NCBI GenBank assembly: GCA_005779305.1
Contig: SXJR01000418.1
Coordinates: 1-37,491 of the forward strand
Length of the DNA: 37,491 bases
Origin: Myxococcales bacterium
GTDB lineage: Bacteria > Myxococcota_A > Polyangia > Haliangiales > Haliangiaceae
Direction: 5' to 3'
Shown here: positions 26,149-35,376 of the stretch, in pieces
How the letters are laid out: every line of letters begins with the position of its first letter
Position numbering within the stretch: the first letter of the stretch is position 1
Program-made: the position numbers and the translations under genes
The notes under the pieces: generated by a model
Databases searched by the model: none
Told to the model about the DNA's origin: nothing
What the model saw: the letters and a program-made list of their open reading frames with translations, nothing else

Positions 26149-26757
26149 ATGACTCCCGTGCGCCTTATCAGCCTTGCGTCAGCCTGGCTCCACGCGTGTA
26201 CGTCCTCGCCGTCCATGGCGAGGCCGAGCGTTGCCAACGCAGAGTCGCGGACATCCGCCTCGCCGACAGCTGCCCCCATGACGCCCGGCGCGCCCGATGC
26301 GCCGCCTGCAGCGATTAGCAGCGGGAGGCCCTCTCTTTGCTCCACCGGGAGACAAGTGACCTTTCGGGATCGTGGCATCGCCTTCCGTGCCGACGGACGC
26401 ACGCACCGCAACTGGCACATCGCGGTCGGCGGAACACCAGTGTTCGACGAGGGCGCGATCGACGATTGGCGCACCGATCTGAACGCCGACGGGCTCGTCG
26501 ACCTCGCGGTGAGCGGCCGCGATTCTTGCGCCTCAGGCGGCTGCCTCAGCGCGATCTACCTCAACTGCGGAGATGGCGCCCATGTAACCGTCCTCGCCCC
26601 CCGCTACATAGAGGCGTTGCGCCCTGGAACGACACGTACGACGCCCGCCGGCGAGTCGTGGTTGGACGTCAAGGTCCACGTGAAGGACCGCTCACACCCG
26701 AGCCGGGAGGGCATCCGGACCGTGGTCTGGCACTTCGACGGAACCACGTACCGCTAA
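26149..26757 (+). CDS. possible lipoprotein with FG-GAP-like segment
   Basis: A 202-residue frame from an ATG at 26149. A short hydrophobic start ends in a lipobox-like LHAC at residues 14-17, followed by a Ser/Pro/Ala tether (about 18-60). The C-terminal domain has an Asp-rich loop typical of FG-GAP or calcium-binding repeats (DLNADGLVDLAVSG) and a CASGGC pair. The loop suggests a surface protein that binds calcium. No ribosome site is obvious and the signal is short, so the N-terminus could be wrong. It ends just before the IS66 remnant, which reads toward it. Function unknown. Confidence 0.5.
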   Translation: MTPVRLISLASAWLHACTSSPSMARPSVANAESRTSASPTAAPMTPGAPDAPPAAISSGRPSLCSTGRQVTFRDRGIAFRADGRTHRNWHIAVGGTPVFDEGAIDDWRTDLNADGLVDLAVSGRDSCASGGCLSAIYLNCGDGAHVTVLAPRYIEALRPGTTRTTPAGESWLDVKVHVKDRSHPSREGIRTVVWHFDGTTYR

Positions 26758-26767
26758 GAGTAGAGAC

Positions 26768-27070
26768 GATTCCGCCCGCCGACCACGTCAGGATCTTCAT
26801 TCGGTCTCCGCGTCGGGACACGAACACGTAGAGGTGCCCGCTGTAGCTGTCGTGGCCGCGCTCGCCGACCAGCGCGCCGAGGCCGTCGATCGCGGTCGAG
26901 GCTGTCACTCTCACCGGCACGAACGACACGCTCGCCTTCCGCGCCCTCCGCAGCCGATAGGGCCGTCGCGTCGCGACGCTCAGCCCGCGCCGCGTCGCGA
27001 AGCTTGCCTGCGTCAGCTCGCTGCGCTCGCAGCCGCCGACGGTGGCGATCCAGAACTCACGTCCGCGGCC
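26768..27070 (-). pseudogene. IS66-family remnant (OrfA fragment joined to TnpB fragment)
   Basis: On the minus strand one continuous frame holds, first, a piece resembling the IS66 small OrfA protein (REFWIATVGGCERSELTQ, then TRRGLSVAT, ending SFVPVRV), and directly after it the middle of IS66 TnpB (IDGLGALVGERG, then GHLYVFVSRRGDRMKILTW). A normal element has OrfA, TnpB and TnpC as separate genes, and here the TnpB start and the parts on both sides are missing. This fits an internal deletion that joined the two. No terminal repeats are evident. The remnant lies between two cargo genes, in a gap of about 590 bases. It is taken as non-functional. Confidence 0.7.
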
Positions 27071-27280
27071 GCGGAGAATCGACTTCACGCGCGCGCGAGG
27101 CGCCAGTCGTCCTTCCCCGGACGGATACGGCGCCTGCATTGGTGTGTGGTTTCGCCTCGGTGGACACCATGGTCGTTTTCCAAGCAACCTTCGACGCGAG
27201 CTCACGAAAGACACCTCTGCAAAGAACCCCAACTCCGCCATCGAGACTGTTGGTGATGCTGACTCCCGCAATTTTATCGA

Positions 27281-27309
27281 TTGATTTCTATGACAATTCT
27301 TAGTATTGG
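27281..27309 (+). promoter_or_regulatory. AT-rich patch, possible promoter of the OB-fold lipoprotein
   Basis: TTGATT (27281-27286) and TATTGG (27304-27309) lie 17 bases apart inside an AT-rich patch that stands out in this genome. The gene starts at 27347 with AAAGGA at 27332-27337. The match is modest. Confidence 0.35.
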
Positions 27310-27346
27310 CGATTGGTTCACTGGCTGGTCCAAAGGACATAACACG

Positions 27347-28720
27347 ATGACTCGACGTTGCGCGAGCACGAGAAGCGAATTGAGGAAGCGCACCGTGTTT
27401 CTAGCCTGCGCATCGCTGTTGATTCTGCTCGCACCACTCGTAGCGTGTGGAGGCAAGAGCTTGCCGCCGCCGGGTGCGGCCCCCACCGCGATCAATGAAG
27501 CGCTGCGCGAGTTGCCACCCGAGCCATATCCGGCGCCCGTCGGTCGCTACTCGGTGGCGGAGATGCGCGTTCGGGGCGAAGAGCTTCTCGAGAAGGAGAT
27601 CGTGATTGAAGGGTACGTCACCGCGGGCTACGACTGCGTCGAAGACGCGCGGGAGACGACTGGCTGGACTCTCGCGGAAGCGGAAGACCGCCCCGAAGAA
27701 GACCTGGACTGGTGCGAGCGCCCGAGGTTCTACCTGGGCGAAGCACCTCATGCCTCCACGGCTACGTCGTTGTGGATTGTCGAGGTACCGCGACCCCTGA
27801 CGCGCTCGGAGCGGGCGAGCCTTCCGCCAGAGATCATCACCTCATGGCCCGTCGTACCTGAGATTGTAGTAGGCGACTTCGTTGCAGTGCAGGGGACATG
27901 GCTGACCGAGACGAATCTCGGGACGGACAATGACGCCGGACTGCTGCGATACACGCGCATGGCACCTGCCGAAGGCGGCGCTCTCCCGGCGGTGTCGGAG
28001 CGGACGTCCTCCGCGACGACGCCTCCTGCGATTCTCGAGATCTCGCCCGCTAGCCTGGCGTGGGCCGGCTTGGACGGAGTCGTAATCACTCTGGACGAAG
28101 CCGGATACGTGTCGATCAGCTACGACTCGACGGCGTTCCTTGCTGTGCCCTACGGCCGGCTAACGCCAAGAGGAGAGTTCTTGCGGATCGACGGCACGGT
28201 GTTCGCCACGATCGACGATGCAGGAAATGTCTTCGTCGGAGGGCGCGACATGAAGCTCATGGTCAAGCGCGACGGGACCTCTTGGCATCGCAACGGCCAC
28301 CTGGCGATCGCCATAGCAGACGACCACACCGTGTACGGTGCCAGCGGCGAACACGGCGAAATCTCCGCGCGTAAGGGCTCGCGATATGACGGTCCCTTGG
28401 GCACGCGGCGCGCGATCATCTTCGCGAAGACCGCGAAGATCTGGCTGCGGCCTGATCCGTGGCCCGAGCCTGTCGTGCCTGGGGGGGCCAACGCAACCTC
28501 CATCGCCGCTTGCGACGTCTACCGCGCGAAGGCGATGAAAGCGCTCGCGTGCGTCAGACACGACGAGGTTTGGACCAAATGGCTTCGCATGGCGATCGCT
28601 CGTGTCGACGGCTATGCCAAGGAGCTGCCGCGGTGGGGATCGGATGCGACGGCCGCATCGTGCGAAGTGGGCGCGATCCGCCTGACAGCGTACTTCGCGA
28701 CGGAGGAGTGCCTTCTCTGA
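27347..28720 (+). CDS. lipoprotein with OB-fold-like domain
   Basis: A 457-residue lipoprotein. The ATG at 27347 is chosen because AAAGGA lies about 10 bases upstream and the signal (basic start, then FLACASLLILLAPLVAC) begins there. The lipobox is LVAC, then GGKSL. Residues about 65-210 read like an OB-fold of the tRNA_anti-like type found in bacterial lipoproteins (VRGEELLEKEIVIEGYVTAGYDC, then IVVGDFVAVQGTWLT). The second half is beta-rich (VVITLDEAGYVSISYDSTAFLAV) and ends with a Cys pair (ACDVYRAKAMKALACV). No catalytic motif is seen, and what it binds is unknown. It lies 82 bases before the large cassette on the same strand, so it may be its first member. Confidence 0.65.
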   Translation: MTRRCASTRSELRKRTVFLACASLLILLAPLVACGGKSLPPPGAAPTAINEALRELPPEPYPAPVGRYSVAEMRVRGEELLEKEIVIEGYVTAGYDCVEDARETTGWTLAEAEDRPEEDLDWCERPRFYLGEAPHASTATSLWIVEVPRPLTRSERASLPPEIITSWPVVPEIVVGDFVAVQGTWLTETNLGTDNDAGLLRYTRMAPAEGGALPAVSERTSSATTPPAILEISPASLAWAGLDGVVITLDEAGYVSISYDSTAFLAVPYGRLTPRGEFLRIDGTVFATIDDAGNVFVGGRDMKLMVKRDGTSWHRNGHLAIAIADDHTVYGASGEHGEISARKGSRYDGPLGTRRAIIFAKTAKIWLRPDPWPEPVVPGGANATSIAACDVYRAKAMKALACVRHDEVWTKWLRMAIARVDGYAKELPRWGSDATAASCEVGAIRLTAYFATEECLL

Positions 28721-28802
28721 AGCTCTCTTGAACGGGCCGAGTGAACGAATTCCCCGTCCCTCCGATTGATCCCTATCCTCGCCGCGGGCAGGCTGGTGAA
28801 CC

Positions 28803-31800
28803 ATGCGAACGGTAACAGGAACGGTCTTCATTCAAGAGTCGAGCAAGGGCGTTGGTGGGCTCACCGTGTCCGTGTATTCGTTCCCGCAAGGCGGCGCGCG
28901 CAGCCGCATCGGGTCCGCTGCGAGCGCGCAAGACGGTACGTTTCGGATCGAGTACAAAGGCGACGAGAAGACGGTCTGGAACCTCCAGCTCGAGGTCTCC
29001 GTCGACCGCGCCGAGCCGACGATTCTGTACGCCGACGCCAAGCCTCGAAATGCGGCTGGTCACCACGAGGCGTGGACGATCCGGATCCCGTTCGCGACGC
29101 TCGTGGGCGCGGGTGTCCTCGGAACGCAAAAGCCCGACGCGGTGGCAGCTGAGCTGCCGGCGTTGGGGACGTTCCTTGCGCGCGCCGCGGCCGACAGCTC
29201 CTACGAGGCCGAGGTCAAGGGCGCCGTTCGCGCGCGTCTCGATCCCCTGCGAGACGATGCGCAGGCGACGGCCGCGGCCTTCCGCTCGGAGCTGGTTCTT
29301 CGCAATCGTGGCGACGTTGCGCCACCGCCGGACATGCCGACCTCGGCACAGCTGGCGACGGTGCTGGGACATGGGTTCGCCAAGCCGCCTGTACGTAGAC
29401 CGCGGCGCGGGTTCATTCCTGTCTCGGCCGAGCGACGCGCGGAACTCGAGGCCGCGGCGGGACCCGACGGGACGATTGCAGCCGAGCTGATCGAGCCGTT
29501 GCTCTACGGACCGGACCGCTCGGGAGAGCGCAGCTCGGTCGACCTCCTGGCCGCGGAGTGCCGCGCGCCGCGCACGCTGGAGGAGGCGTGCCCTCCGGCG
29601 CCGGCGGTTCCGCCGGAACCGCCGGATGACCACGAGCACGCCGACGAGATCGCCGCGGCCGTCTGGGCCGAGCTCCGACCGTCACGCTCGGATGGGACCG
29701 AGCGCCGCCCCAGCGCTGCCGATGTGTGGCGTCGCGTCGAGGGACTCGATGTGCGCAGCGGCCCCTCGGAAGCGGCATCGCTTTTCGATTTCCAGGCGAT
29801 CCTGATCCCGTTCGAGGACGTCTGGCGTGATCTGATCGACGAAGAAGCGGTCGAAACCGCGGCGCAGCTTCATGACGAGGTGAACCGCCTCGGCGGCCGA
29901 CCAACGCGCGGTGTCGTCGGAGCCACCGATCTGCTCCGTCGCGAAGCGCGCTTCCTTGCCCGCGAGGCGCCTGCCGCGATGAAGCAGCGAGGCCTTCCCG
30001 GCGGCCTGCTCCAGAGCCTCGGAATCGTCACGGGGATCCCTGATCCGCTGGGCGACGATGGGATGCGCTGGGTCTCTGCTTTGCTGGCTGAGCTGGAACG
30101 GAAGCTCCACGAGCCCTACCGCTTCACCGTCTACGCCGCCGATGACACGGGCACGGCCATCAACTTCGGACTGGTGACCACGTACCGACAGATCTGGAAG
30201 CCGCTCAGCTATCAGGCCGGCAAGCTCGTGAAGACGGTGACGCTGGCGCCGCGCGAGGAACGTACGTACGCGCGCTCGGTGACGACGACAACCAAGCGGC
30301 GCACGGAGACCAAGGAGAAGTTCAAGAGCGTCACGCGCTCGGAGGAGCAGTCGACCCAGCGCGCGGTTCGCGACATCGTGGCCACCGCCGAACAGCGAAC
30401 GGGCTACGAGGCCAGCGGGAGCTACGGGCCAATCAGCGGCGGAGTCAATCGCGAGGACTCAAAGTCCTCCAGCGACACGCGCCAGAACTTCCGCGAGGCG
30501 GTCCGCAAAGCGAGCTCCGAGTACGAGACCGATCGCTCGGTCGACGTCGCCTTCGAGACGAGCGAGCAGATCACCTCACAGGACACGGGAAAGCTGATCA
30601 ACCCCAACGAGGAGCTCGCAGTCACGTTCCTCTTCTATCAGCTCCAGCGTCGTTACAACGTCTCCGAACGGCTTCACCGCGTGACGCCGGTCATCCTGGT
30701 CGCGCAGCCGGTTCCTCGACCGAACCACATCAACCTCACGTGGATCCTGCAACACGACTGGATCCTGCGGCGCGTGCTGCTCGATCCGTCCTTCGCGCCT
30801 GCGCTCGATCTGGTGACCGGATCGCTGGTCGGTGAAGAGGCGGCGGTCGGCACTCTTCGTTCGAACCTGGACACGCAGCGGCAAGTCGTGATCGCCCTGA
30901 AGGACAGCCTGGTCGCTGCGCACGCGAACTCCGAGCTGTTGTTCCAAGGCGTTCAGTTCGCCGTGAAGCTGGCCGCTGGGTTGGTGGATCAAGACGATCC
31001 GATGTACCAGCTCGCCATCAGGAAGCTGGGAATCTGGTTTTGGGCTGAGAGTGAGGAGAAGCGGAAGGCACGACTCGAAGCGGCGCGCGAGGCGCTCGAT
31101 CGGTCGGAGGCCAACGAGCGGGCGATCGCGGAGCAGTTGCAGCGCGAGCAGTCGACGCTGACCGGCATGACGGACAAGTGGGTAGCGGCGAGCCGGGCGC
31201 TCCTCGACAAGACGGTCGAGGTGCAGCGCCTGCGGCTGCACATCAAGCAGAACATCCTCTACTACATGCAGGCGATCTGGGATCACGAGCCTCCCGATCA
31301 GCGCTACTTCCGTCTCCACAAGGTGAAGGTTCCCGTCGTTGGCGGTTCGTTGCGGTACCGCCTCGAGGAGGACGACACCGTGCCGCCGCTGCCGCCGCAC
31401 TGGACGCGCCCGCTGGTCATCCGCGCCGACATCGAGCCGACGCTGACGGGAGAGACCGTGCCGCTTGCGGATGTCGCCGATCTGCACCGGCCCCTGGGCT
31501 ATCGGGGCAACTACGCCATCTTCCCTCTGCTCGAGCAGAACCTCATCACGCAGTACATGATGGTGCCGTATGTGGATGCGGCGATGGGTGCGCATGATCC
31601 GCAACACCTCGCCAACCTGACGCGATCGGAACTGGAAGCTTACTTCTGCTGCGCGAAGGAGCACCTCACGCCCGAGGAGCTCGCCGCGATCAGACCCGGC
31701 CTCGACGAGGCGCATCGGCGGATCCTCCAGGACCCGCGACCGCTCGAGGAGATCATCGCCGTACCCACCGACGCGCTCTTCATCGAGGCACTGCCGGCCG

Positions 31801-32006
31801 ACCAGCCGATCCTCGAGGACTTCAAGCTGCGCCACAGGGCGGCTGACGCGGCCAAGGCCGAGGCCGAGGCCGCCAAGGCACGGCTGGAGAATGTGCGGCG
31901 CGGCGCGCGCATCCTGGCGGACGAGCTCGGAGACCCCGACATCGAGAAACTAACTGTCATCCAGGGCCAGTCCGGTGGAATCGTCGTGCCCGACGACGAC
32001 ACGTAA
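28803..32006 (+). CDS. large unknown protein: transthyretin-like N-terminus and coiled coils
   Basis: A 1067-residue protein with no signal peptide and no clear membrane helix. Residues 4-98 resemble a transthyretin/carboxypeptidase-regulatory beta-sandwich (VTGTVFIQESSKGVGGLTVS, then GTFRIEY). A Pro/Glu-rich linker (about 255-305) separates it from a helical part. Residues 440-495 look beta-rich (YRFTVYAADDTGTAINFG, LAPREERTY). Next is a highly charged, Ser/Thr-rich segment (495-600), then INPNEELAVTFLFYQLQRRY (599-618), a coiled coil (745-815) and a C-terminal domain ending in another coiled coil (about 1020-1050). I recognise no described family for the whole protein. It leads a cassette with the next two genes. 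The lack of a signal suggests either a cytosolic scaffold or export by a dedicated machine (inference). Confidence 0.8.
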   Translation: MRTVTGTVFIQESSKGVGGLTVSVYSFPQGGARSRIGSAASAQDGTFRIEYKGDEKTVWNLQLEVSVDRAEPTILYADAKPRNAAGHHEAWTIRIPFATLVGAGVLGTQKPDAVAAELPALGTFLARAAADSSYEAEVKGAVRARLDPLRDDAQATAAAFRSELVLRNRGDVAPPPDMPTSAQLATVLGHGFAKPPVRRPRRGFIPVSAERRAELEAAAGPDGTIAAELIEPLLYGPDRSGERSSVDLLAAECRAPRTLEEACPPAPAVPPEPPDDHEHADEIAAAVWAELRPSRSDGTERRPSAADVWRRVEGLDVRSGPSEAASLFDFQAILIPFEDVWRDLIDEEAVETAAQLHDEVNRLGGRPTRGVVGATDLLRREARFLAREAPAAMKQRGLPGGLLQSLGIVTGIPDPLGDDGMRWVSALLAELERKLHEPYRFTVYAADDTGTAINFGLVTTYRQIWKPLSYQAGKLVKTVTLAPREERTYARSVTTTTKRRTETKEKFKSVTRSEEQSTQRAVRDIVATAEQRTGYEASGSYGPISGGVNREDSKSSSDTRQNFREAVRKASSEYETDRSVDVAFETSEQITSQDTGKLINPNEELAVTFLFYQLQRRYNVSERLHRVTPVILVAQPVPRPNHINLTWILQHDWILRRVLLDPSFAPALDLVTGSLVGEEAAVGTLRSNLDTQRQVVIALKDSLVAAHANSELLFQGVQFAVKLAAGLVDQDDPMYQLAIRKLGIWFWAESEEKRKARLEAAREALDRSEANERAIAEQLQREQSTLTGMTDKWVAASRALLDKTVEVQRLRLHIKQNILYYMQAIWDHEPPDQRYFRLHKVKVPVVGGSLRYRLEEDDTVPPLPPHWTRPLVIRADIEPTLTGETVPLADVADLHRPLGYRGNYAIFPLLEQNLITQYMMVPYVDAAMGAHDPQHLANLTRSELEAYFCCAKEHLTPEELAAIRPGLDEAHRRILQDPRPLEEIIAVPTDALFIEALPADQPILEDFKLRHRAADAAKAEAEAAKARLENVRRGARILADELGDPDIEKLTVIQGQSGGIVVPDDDT

Positions 32007-32071
32007 GCAGGCGCACCCCGATGGGGCTTCCCTAAACGACCAGGCAGATCCGCGAACAGCAGGCGCAACCG

Positions 32072-33907
32072 ATGCCTCCACCTCCGCCACAGAACCCACC
32101 GGACGACCAGCCGCGTGGCGGCCCCACCCCGCCCATCACCGATGAGCAACGCGGCATCGCTGCGAAGAATCGCGGGATCGGCGAGCCTGGAACGAAAGGC
32201 AAGGGGCTGGAAGAGCAAGGGACGAAACGTAAAGGAACGGAGTACCGAGGGATCGCAAAGAAGCCAGCGCCAACCCCGAAGGGTCGATCCCTACATGCGC
32301 CAGCCAAGGTCGAGTTCCCGGACACGATCGTTGGCGAAGGTCCCACGATCGACATCTACGTCGTGAATCTCAATCCCAGGTACGCGGCGACGATCACTGC
32401 GAACGTGGTCGGTGCGAGCGAGTTCGTCGTGCGCGCGAAACCGGAGCATCTTCGGCCCGCGCATGAGCGTGTCACCAAACCGATCGTGGTTGGCTTCTTT
32501 CCACGCGCCCGCTCTGAGGTGAATGCGCAGCTGCGAATCCACGCGACGTGGCAGATGGGCGCCGTTCCACCGGAGGAGATCACCATCGAGCTTCGAGGAA
32601 AGGCGCACATGGATGGCGAGCCGACGCACGCCGAAGCCGCCGAGGCCGCACGGCGGCAGAAAGCGTTGGCCGAAGCTACTGCGCGAGATTCGAAGGCGGC
32701 GGCTGATCTGAAGAAGGAATTCGAGGACTACACCAAGCGCGATGGTCCGCCACCCCACCGAGGTCAGGAAGCTGCGTTCGGTAGTCTCTACCGAGAAGCT
32801 GTCAGGCAGATGAACTTCATCGTCAGAGAGCAAATCGGGGGCATCGGCTTGGCCGCTCGCGAGGCTGGCGCGTTCGTTCGCGAGCGCCGGCCCCCGGCAC
32901 GCTCCGTCGCGTGGGCGATCGCCATCGGCGCCGTCGATTTGGCAACCGCGGGGATCGCCGGGGTCGTAGCGGGTGCGATCAAGCGCAAGGTCGAAGAAGA
33001 ACCGACATGGACCTCTCCGCCCCGCCCGCGCGTGCGCACATCGCAGAAGACGATCGAGCCCACCGAGCCTACGCTGGACTTCGTTGCGGATAGCGTGAAA
33101 GCCCTGATCAGGCAGACCGCCAGGGACGTACTCAACGAGGCGGCGAAAGACTTCAAGGAGGAGGGCGGGCAAGCCGCCATCTACTTCTTCGACATGCAAG
33201 ACCGACTGATCAGCAAGCAGGCTGCCGCTAGAGAGACGAAGCTCAACGTGGTGTTCAACGGATATCTGCCCCAGCTCCACAAGAACGGGACTGCGACGCT
33301 GGCGACGTTTCGACATGTCGTCGATGCGATCACCCTTGGCGTGGAGCACGCGAGGGATCTCCAAGCGCACCAGGGGCGCATGTCGTGGATGCGATTTCTC
33401 GCACAAGGAGCCCTCGGGTCGGCGGATGCGCCGCCAGGTTCGGGCCTTGAAAAGGTCACGAACGTCCGGGGAGCCACCGCAACCGCACCCGAGCGCGGGC
33501 GCGTCGCGCTCATCGACGGCGTGGTCGATGTCGAGATCGCCGCCGACTACAACGCCCCGAAGACGCCGGTGAAGGTGGTCGCAGTCCGGTGCGGCGGCAT
33601 CACCAGATCGTCATTCGAAGAGCTCCTCAAGGAGAACCAACACCGACTGCGTGGACTCTCAGTGGTGGTCAGAGCAACCGGCAAGGCGAAAGGCGTCGCA
33701 GAGTTCAAGGTGTGCGTTGTCCAGAACGAGAGCGGCGAGATTGAGTTCGTCGACAACACCGGCGCTTCGGGCACGCAGTCGACCTGGCTCACGCGAAAGG
33801 CCGCTGGAACGGGTACCGCTAGGCAGCACACCGGTGCCCGCAAGTTGATGGACGAGGTTCTCGATAGCGTCCTTTCGGCTTCGTTGCTTGAGACGGACGA
33901 AGCATGA
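32072..33907 (+). CDS. unknown protein with ASH/Hydin-like Ig domain
   Basis: A 611-residue protein. The first 75 residues are Pro/Lys/Gly-rich with imperfect repeats (RGIAAKNRGIGEPGTKGKG...). Residues about 78-177 match the pattern of an ASPM-SPD2-Hydin-like Ig domain (AKVEFPDTIVGEGPTIDI, SEFVVRAKPEHLRPAHE, then GFFPRA and IELRGKA). Then come a charged helical part (185-225), a hydrophobic Ala/Gly-rich segment (about 279-303, VAWAIAIGAVDLATAGIAGV) that could insert into a membrane, and a C-terminal alpha/beta part of 250 residues without known motifs. There is no signal peptide. The stop overlaps the next ATG by four bases (ATGA), which shows translational coupling with the lipoprotein. Coding is supported by length and coupling; the function is unknown. 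Confidence 0.78.
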   Translation: MPPPPPQNPPDDQPRGGPTPPITDEQRGIAAKNRGIGEPGTKGKGLEEQGTKRKGTEYRGIAKKPAPTPKGRSLHAPAKVEFPDTIVGEGPTIDIYVVNLNPRYAATITANVVGASEFVVRAKPEHLRPAHERVTKPIVVGFFPRARSEVNAQLRIHATWQMGAVPPEEITIELRGKAHMDGEPTHAEAAEAARRQKALAEATARDSKAAADLKKEFEDYTKRDGPPPHRGQEAAFGSLYREAVRQMNFIVREQIGGIGLAAREAGAFVRERRPPARSVAWAIAIGAVDLATAGIAGVVAGAIKRKVEEEPTWTSPPRPRVRTSQKTIEPTEPTLDFVADSVKALIRQTARDVLNEAAKDFKEEGGQAAIYFFDMQDRLISKQAAARETKLNVVFNGYLPQLHKNGTATLATFRHVVDAITLGVEHARDLQAHQGRMSWMRFLAQGALGSADAPPGSGLEKVTNVRGATATAPERGRVALIDGVVDVEIAADYNAPKTPVKVVAVRCGGITRSSFEELLKENQHRLRGLSVVVRATGKAKGVAEFKVCVVQNESGEIEFVDNTGASGTQSTWLTRKAAGTGTARQHTGARKLMDEVLDSVLSASLLETDEA

Positions 33908-35376
33908 GGCGTAAGCGTGCTGCGATCGTCGGCGCCGTCGCACTCATCGCGCTCGTAGCATGTCGTGATCGGCGACAGCCGGATGTGTTCATCTCAGCGC
34001 TGCAGCCTGTCGGCACGAGCAGTGCCGTCGTCATCTATACCGATGGGAAGCACGAGAAGGTCGCGCGCATCGAAAGCACCGGGCGGATGACGTGGTCGAT
34101 ACCGCTCGCCGGCTCCGCCGTGACGATCGCGCCGTACAACGGAATCACGGTCTCCGATGACATCGTGATGGTGCGGTACGCGCACATGCGTGGCCACGAG
34201 CCCACAGATCACGCACTAGCCGCCTTCTCGTTGGAGAAGGGTGCACTCGTCTGGGACACGGTCCTTACGCCGTACGTCCCGGAGACGTCCACCAGCGCTC
34301 AGCCCGATACGCCAGCATATGTCGTCGCGCTGCCCCTGGCCGGAGAGATGGTCGCTCAGTGGGCCAACGATGGCACGTCGACATGGCTCTTCATGGTCGA
34401 CATGCGGACGGGGCGGATCGTCTCGAAGCAACCTGCGGAGGACGGATTCTATTCTCCCAACGTCATCGGCACTCGCGTCATCGTCACCGCAGCGCAGACC
34501 GTGGTCTACGATGCCCACGGCACCGTATCGCCCCAAGCCGTATCAACGTGGTTCGGTGGGTGCGCCGTCGCGGACGAGTATGTCACGGTGACGTACGAGA
34601 CCATGGAGAGCGACAGGTCGCTCGTGGCGTTCCGAAACGGCGATCCTTCGGCGCGCCGGGTGATCGCAGCGCCGTTCCACCCGATAGGGCACCCGACCAG
34701 GATCCCGGCGTTGTTGTCGTGCGGCCGATACCGCGATCGCCTCGTGCTGCTGGTCGAGGTGAGTCTCGATGGTCGTGCCGACAAACGAACACAGGTATGG
34801 ATCTTCGATGCGCAGGGTGCGCTGCTTCATGCCATCGACCTCGGCGCGGTCAGAATTGTCGACATGTATTCCATCGACGAGATCTACCCGCACGCGGCAC
34901 CGTTCTCCGGCGATCTGACGCGGTTCGCACCACATGTCCAGGTACAGGACGAGTTGCGAGGTGACGGAAAGATGCGCTTGGTCATGTTGGACCTGGAAGC
35001 GGGGCGGATTGCGTGGTCCAGCCCCGCTAATGACGAACTCCTGCACTCCGCAGTGTTTCGCGCGGGGGAACGCTGGTACGCGGTGGACGCGGTGTCGCGC
35101 TCGGAATTGTCCGCCTTCGACGGCCGAACGGGCGAGCTCGTCGCCGCCGTCCGGCTGCGGTCGCCGGACGGTATTGGCGACGTGTGGCCCTACCACGTGC
35201 GAGATGGTCGTGTGTGGCTGCATACGGCAGCGCGGGGCCCGTCAGCATCGCCGTCGATCGCAGTGCTCGATGCGGTGAACCTGGCGACCGTGTTCCAACG
35301 AGGGATCGATCTCGAGGACGCCACCATTGCGGTGCGCGAACGGCTCGGGCTCGTTCCTTCGGATCTGAAGAAGTAG
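33904..35376 (+). CDS. lipoprotein with PQQ-like beta-propeller
   Basis: A 490-residue lipoprotein with basic start, hydrophobic stretch and lipobox LVAC (residues 17-20). The mature part is beta-rich throughout, with Trp-bearing strands spaced as in PQQ or BamB-type propellers (STGRMTWSIPL, EKGALVWDTVL, EAGRIAWSSPA, FDGRTGELVAAV). Such propellers act as protein-protein platforms in the periplasm or on the surface rather than as enzymes, unless PQQ-binding residues are present; none was identified. It overlaps the preceding gene by four bases and ends the cassette. It is the only one of the three with an export signal, so it may be the outer partner of the system. Confidence 0.75.
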   Translation: MRRKRAAIVGAVALIALVACRDRRQPDVFISALQPVGTSSAVVIYTDGKHEKVARIESTGRMTWSIPLAGSAVTIAPYNGITVSDDIVMVRYAHMRGHEPTDHALAAFSLEKGALVWDTVLTPYVPETSTSAQPDTPAYVVALPLAGEMVAQWANDGTSTWLFMVDMRTGRIVSKQPAEDGFYSPNVIGTRVIVTAAQTVVYDAHGTVSPQAVSTWFGGCAVADEYVTVTYETMESDRSLVAFRNGDPSARRVIAAPFHPIGHPTRIPALLSCGRYRDRLVLLVEVSLDGRADKRTQVWIFDAQGALLHAIDLGAVRIVDMYSIDEIYPHAAPFSGDLTRFAPHVQVQDELRGDGKMRLVMLDLEAGRIAWSSPANDELLHSAVFRAGERWYAVDAVSRSELSAFDGRTGELVAAVRLRSPDGIGDVWPYHVRDGRVWLHTAARGPSASPSIAVLDAVNLATVFQRGIDLEDATIAVRERLGLVPSDLKK

